Positions 36,927 through 39,713 of a stretch of 39,713 nucleotides of DNA are shown in pieces (the stretch's first letter is position 1; every line of letters starts with the position of its first letter). Source of the stretch: GCA-003244245 sp036494005 (GTDB lineage: Bacteria > Actinomycetota > Actinomycetes > Mycobacteriales > Pseudonocardiaceae); assembly GCA_036494005.1 (NCBI GenBank), contig DASXOV010000061.1:1-39713 (forward strand). The letters are read 5' to 3'. Position numbers and translations under genes: made by a program. The notes under the pieces were generated by a model that made no database searches, was not told where the DNA came from, and worked only from the letters and a program-made list of their open reading frames with translations.

Positions 36927-39713
36927 ATGAGCAGCACCGATCCCGCGGGGGACATCCCGCCATACCGCTACACCGCGGCGCTGGCCGGGGACATCGAGCG
37001 CAGATGGCAGGACCGTTGGACCGAGGAAGGGATATTCCACGCGCCCAACCCGGTGGGACCGCTGCGCCCGTCGGACGACTCAAGCCCGCCGGACAGCTCG
37101 GGTGCCGGTTCAGGAGTCGCCGAGGTGCCGGAGGACAAGCTCTTCGTCCAGGACATGTTCCCCTACCCGTCCGGGTCCGGGCTGCACGTCGGTCACCCAC
37201 TGGGCTTCATCGGCACCGACGTCTTCGCCCGCTATCACCGGATGTCCGGGCGCAACGTGCTGCACACGATGGGCTTCGACGCCTTCGGGCTGCCCGCCGA
37301 GCAGTACGCGGTGCAGACCGGAACCCACCCTCGGACCACCACCGAGGCGAACATCGAGCGCTACCTGACCCAGATCCGCAGGCTCGGACTGGGACATGAC
37401 GAGCGGCGCCGCGTCGCCACCACCGACGTCGAGTACTACCGGTGGACGCAGTGGATCTTCCTGCAGATCTACAACGCGTGGTTCGACGCCGATCAGCGCC
37501 GGGCCCGCCCGATCGGTGAGCTGGAGTCCGAATACGCGCGGGGCAGGCGCGCCACGCCGGATGGCCGCGGGTGGTGCGAACTGACCCGTGTCGAGCAGCA
37601 GACGATCATCGACTCTCACCGGCTGGTCTATCTCTCCGAGGCACCGGTGAACTGGTGTCCGGGGCTGGGGACCGTGCTGGCCAATGAGGAGGTCACCGCC
37701 GACGGTCGCAGCGACCGAGGTAACTTCCCGGTGTTTCGGCGCAATCTACGCCAATGGATGATGCGGATCACCGCATACGCCGATCGGCTGGTCGATGATC
37801 TGGACCGGCTGGACTGGCCGGAGAAAGTCAAGACCATGCAGCGCAACTGGATCGGACGCTCGCACGGTGCCCGCATCCGGTTCCCGGTCGGGGGCTCTCC
37901 AAGTACCGCCAACCCAGGGTCTGGGGGTACGTGGAGAGCTACCGACATCGAGGTTTTCACTACGCGCCCGGACACACTCTTCGGTGCGACCTACCTGGTG
38001 CTGGCCCCGGAGCACCCGCTGGTGTCCGACATCGCCGCCCCGCAGTGGCCCTCTGATGTCGATGAGCGCTGGATCGGCGGGGCCGCCACCCCGGCCGAGG
38101 CGATTGCCGGGTATCGGCGAGCCGCCGCGCAACGCTCCGATCTGGACCGCCAGGAGAGCCGGGAGAAGACTGGCGTGTTCACCGGCTGCTACGCGACCAA
38201 TCCGGCGACCGGCGGGCGGATCCCGGTGTTCATCGCCGACTACGTGCTGATGGGCTACGGCACGGGCGCGATCATGGCGGTTCCGGGACAGGACCAGCGT
38301 GACTGGGACTTCGCCGAGGCGTTCGGACTGCCGATCGTGCGAACCGTGGCCCCGCCGGAGGGCTTCGAGGGTCAGGCCTACGTCGGAGAAGGACCGGCGA
38401 TCAGTTCCTCGTTCCTGGACGGGCTGGGCATCGAGGATGCCAAGAAGGCGATCACGGCCTGGCTGGAGGCGGGCGGTGCCGGGCAGGGCACTGTGCAGTA
38501 CAAGCTGCGCGACTGGCTGTTCGCGCGGCAGCGGTACTGGGGTGAACCGTTCCCGATCGTCTACTCCGTCGAGGGCGAGGACCTCGGCCAGCCGTATCCG
38601 TTGCCCGAGTCGATGCTGCCCGTTAAGTTGCCCGATGTCGCGGACTACTCGCCGACGACGTTCGATCCGCAGGACGCGGACTCCGAGCCGGCCCCCCCAC
38701 TGGCCAAGGCCACCGACTGGGCCGAGGTCCGGTTGGATCTGGGTCCGGCCGGTGGTTCTCCCGGCCTGCGCACCTACCGCCGCGACGTCAACGTCATGCC
38801 GCAGTGGGCAGGGTCGTGCTGGTACCAGTTGCGCTACATCGACCCGGCCGACACCGACGCGATGTGCGATCCGGTCAATGAGCGGTACTGGATGGGCCCG
38901 CGACCGGAGCTGCACGGTCCAGACGACCCGGGCGGCCTGGATCTCTACGTCGGCGGTGTCGAGCACGCCGTGCTGCACCTGCTGTACGCTCGGTTCTGGC
39001 ACAAGGTGCTCTACGACCTGGGGCACGTCTCCTCCGAAGAGCCCTACCGGCGGCTGTACAACCAGGGCTACATCCAGGCATATGCCTACACTGACGCGCG
39101 CGGCGTCTACGTCCCTGCCGAGGAGGTGGCCGAGGAGCCCGACGGACGTCACACCTGGCAAGGCCAGGAGGTACGGCGCGAGTACGGCAAGATGGGCAAG
39201 AGCCTGCGTAACTCCATCTCTCCGGACGAGATGGCCGACGCCTACGGCGCCGACACGCTGCGGGTGTACGAGATGTCGATGGGGCCACTGGACGTCTCAC
39301 GGCCCTGGGCCACCAAGGACGTCGTCGGTGCGCATCGTTTCCTGCAGCGGCTGTGGCGAAACCTGATCGACGAGACCACCGGTGAACTGCGGGTGGTGGA
39401 CACCGAACCCGGCCCGGGCACCCTGCGCTTACTGCATCGCACGATCGCCGGGATTCGCGAGGACTACGCCGCGCTGCGGACGAACACGGCGATCGCCAAG
39501 CTGACCGAGCTGAACAACCACGTCACCAAGATCTACGCTTCCAGCGAGGGCACCCCGAGGGCGCTGGCCGAGCCACTGGTCCTGCTGCTGGCGCCGGTGG
39601 CCCCGCACGTCGCGGAGGAACTGTGGGCGCGGCTGGGTCACGGCATGTCGCTGGCGCACGGGCCGATCCCGGAAGCCGACGAGCGCTATCTGGTCGAGGA
39701 CACCGTGGAGTAC
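36927..39713 (+). CDS. leuS: Leucyl-tRNA synthetase (3' end cut by window)
   Basis: 929 codons are present and the gene runs off the end; actinobacterial LeuRS is usually about 950-970 residues, so only some tens are missing. It charges tRNA-Leu. The start ATG 36927 has AAGGGA at about 6-nt spacing. Motifs are the HIGH box HVGH (87-90) in PYPSGSGLHVGHPLGF, a CP1 editing domain (TTRPDTLFGATYLVLAPEHP and GYGTGAIMAVPGQDQRDW), and the KMSKS box as KMGKS (755-759). Residues 45-68 are a Ser/Gly/Pro-rich insert. Residues 323-338 are encoded by a palindrome inserted in frame. The upstream leader suggests attenuation control. Confidence 0.95.
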   Translation, partial: MSSTDPAGDIPPYRYTAALAGDIERRWQDRWTEEGIFHAPNPVGPLRPSDDSSPPDSSGAGSGVAEVPEDKLFVQDMFPYPSGSGLHVGHPLGFIGTDVFARYHRMSGRNVLHTMGFDAFGLPAEQYAVQTGTHPRTTTEANIERYLTQIRRLGLGHDERRRVATTDVEYYRWTQWIFLQIYNAWFDADQRRARPIGELESEYARGRRATPDGRGWCELTRVEQQTIIDSHRLVYLSEAPVNWCPGLGTVLANEEVTADGRSDRGNFPVFRRNLRQWMMRITAYADRLVDDLDRLDWPEKVKTMQRNWIGRSHGARIRFPVGGSPSTANPGSGGTWRATDIEVFTTRPDTLFGATYLVLAPEHPLVSDIAAPQWPSDVDERWIGGAATPAEAIAGYRRAAAQRSDLDRQESREKTGVFTGCYATNPATGGRIPVFIADYVLMGYGTGAIMAVPGQDQRDWDFAEAFGLPIVRTVAPPEGFEGQAYVGEGPAISSSFLDGLGIEDAKKAITAWLEAGGAGQGTVQYKLRDWLFARQRYWGEPFPIVYSVEGEDLGQPYPLPESMLPVKLPDVADYSPTTFDPQDADSEPAPPLAKATDWAEVRLDLGPAGGSPGLRTYRRDVNVMPQWAGSCWYQLRYIDPADTDAMCDPVNERYWMGPRPELHGPDDPGGLDLYVGGVEHAVLHLLYARFWHKVLYDLGHVSSEEPYRRLYNQGYIQAYAYTDARGVYVPAEEVAEEPDGRHTWQGQEVRREYGKMGKSLRNSISPDEMADAYGADTLRVYEMSMGPLDVSRPWATKDVVGAHRFLQRLWRNLIDETTGELRVVDTEPGPGTLRLLHRTIAGIREDYAALRTNTAIAKLTELNNHVTKIYASSEGTPRALAEPLVLLLAPVAPHVAEELWARLGHGMSLAHGPIPEADERYLVEDTVEY
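37894..37939. repeat. 46-bp palindromic insert inside leuS
   Basis: GCTCTCCAAGTACC (37894-37907) and GGTACGTGGAGAGC (37926-37939) pair at 13 of 14 positions around an 18-nt centre, in which two further C-G pairs can form after one mismatch. It encodes about residues 323-338 (GGSPSTANPGSGGTW), which interrupt the CP1 editing domain just before DIEVFTTRPDTLFG, a place where family members have a shorter loop. No second copy was noticed in this window. Confidence 0.75.

Noticed and set aside
37746..39161. 471-codon frame opposite leuS
   Set aside because: Antisense shadow; leuS has all LeuRS motifs.
39189..39203. Degenerate KMSKS box (KMGKS) as a sign of a defective LeuRS
   Set aside because: A glycine at this place is, as far as I know, common in actinobacterial LeuRS; the lysines are kept.

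Overview
The window is the replication-origin neighbourhood of a high-GC actinobacterium. Gene content and order match the origin-proximal block of Mycobacterium, Streptomyces and the Pseudonocardiales: tRNA-Ile, DUF3566 gene, gyrA, gyrB, dciA, recF, dnaA, rpmH, rnpA, yidD, yidC, jag, rsmG, parA, parB, cwlM, trxA, trxB, sigM with its anti-sigma gene, murJ, DUF6049 gene, Nudix gene and pcnA. A gnd gene between dnaA and recF, and a MurJ gene separate from its pseudokinase partner, make a Pseudonocardiaceae-like host more likely than a mycobacterium. The genus cannot be fixed from this sequence. All names rest on reading motifs and gene order; no database search was possible.

Layout. Positions 1-12.2 kb (all minus strand): tRNA-Ile, DUF3566 membrane protein, gyrA, a SEC-C protein, gyrB, dciA, recF, gnd, an origin-like region with DnaA boxes, and dnaA. 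Positions 12.2-18.4 kb (plus strand): rpmH-rnpA-yidD-yidC-jag, then rsmG-parA-parB with two parS sites. Positions 18.4-24.5 kb: a Ddl-family ligase and an aminotransferase (minus), a GNAT protein (plus), then cwlM, trxA and trxB (minus). Positions 24.5-32.1 kb (minus): a long cell-envelope and stress block, Nudix - DUF6049 - murJ - pseudokinase - sigM - anti-sigma. Positions 32.2-39.7 kb: pcnA and idi (plus), an MFS transporter (minus), yqgE (plus), an SdpI-like protein (minus), and leuS (plus, cut by the window end).

How the genes work together. DnaA opens the origin, DciA serves the replicative helicase, RecF and gyrase maintain the template, and ParA/ParB on parS segregate the new origins. 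RnpA, YidC and RsmG serve RNA and protein biogenesis. MurJ, its pseudokinase partner, CwlM and the Ddl-like ligase serve peptidoglycan synthesis. SigM with its anti-sigma factor and the thioredoxin pair form a stress-response segment, and trxB carries a good SigR/SigH-type promoter.

Most notable: (1) no dnaN lies between dnaA and gnd/recF; (2) leuS has a leader peptide with adjacent Leu codons, followed by hairpins that look like a ribosome-mediated attenuator, and the leader may be translated without a 5' UTR; (3) leuS carries an in-frame 46-bp palindrome in its editing-domain coding region; (4) a 27-bp tandem repeat with internal palindromes lies directly beside parS ahead of rsmG; (5) a second tight DnaA-box cluster lies inside the start of dciA.
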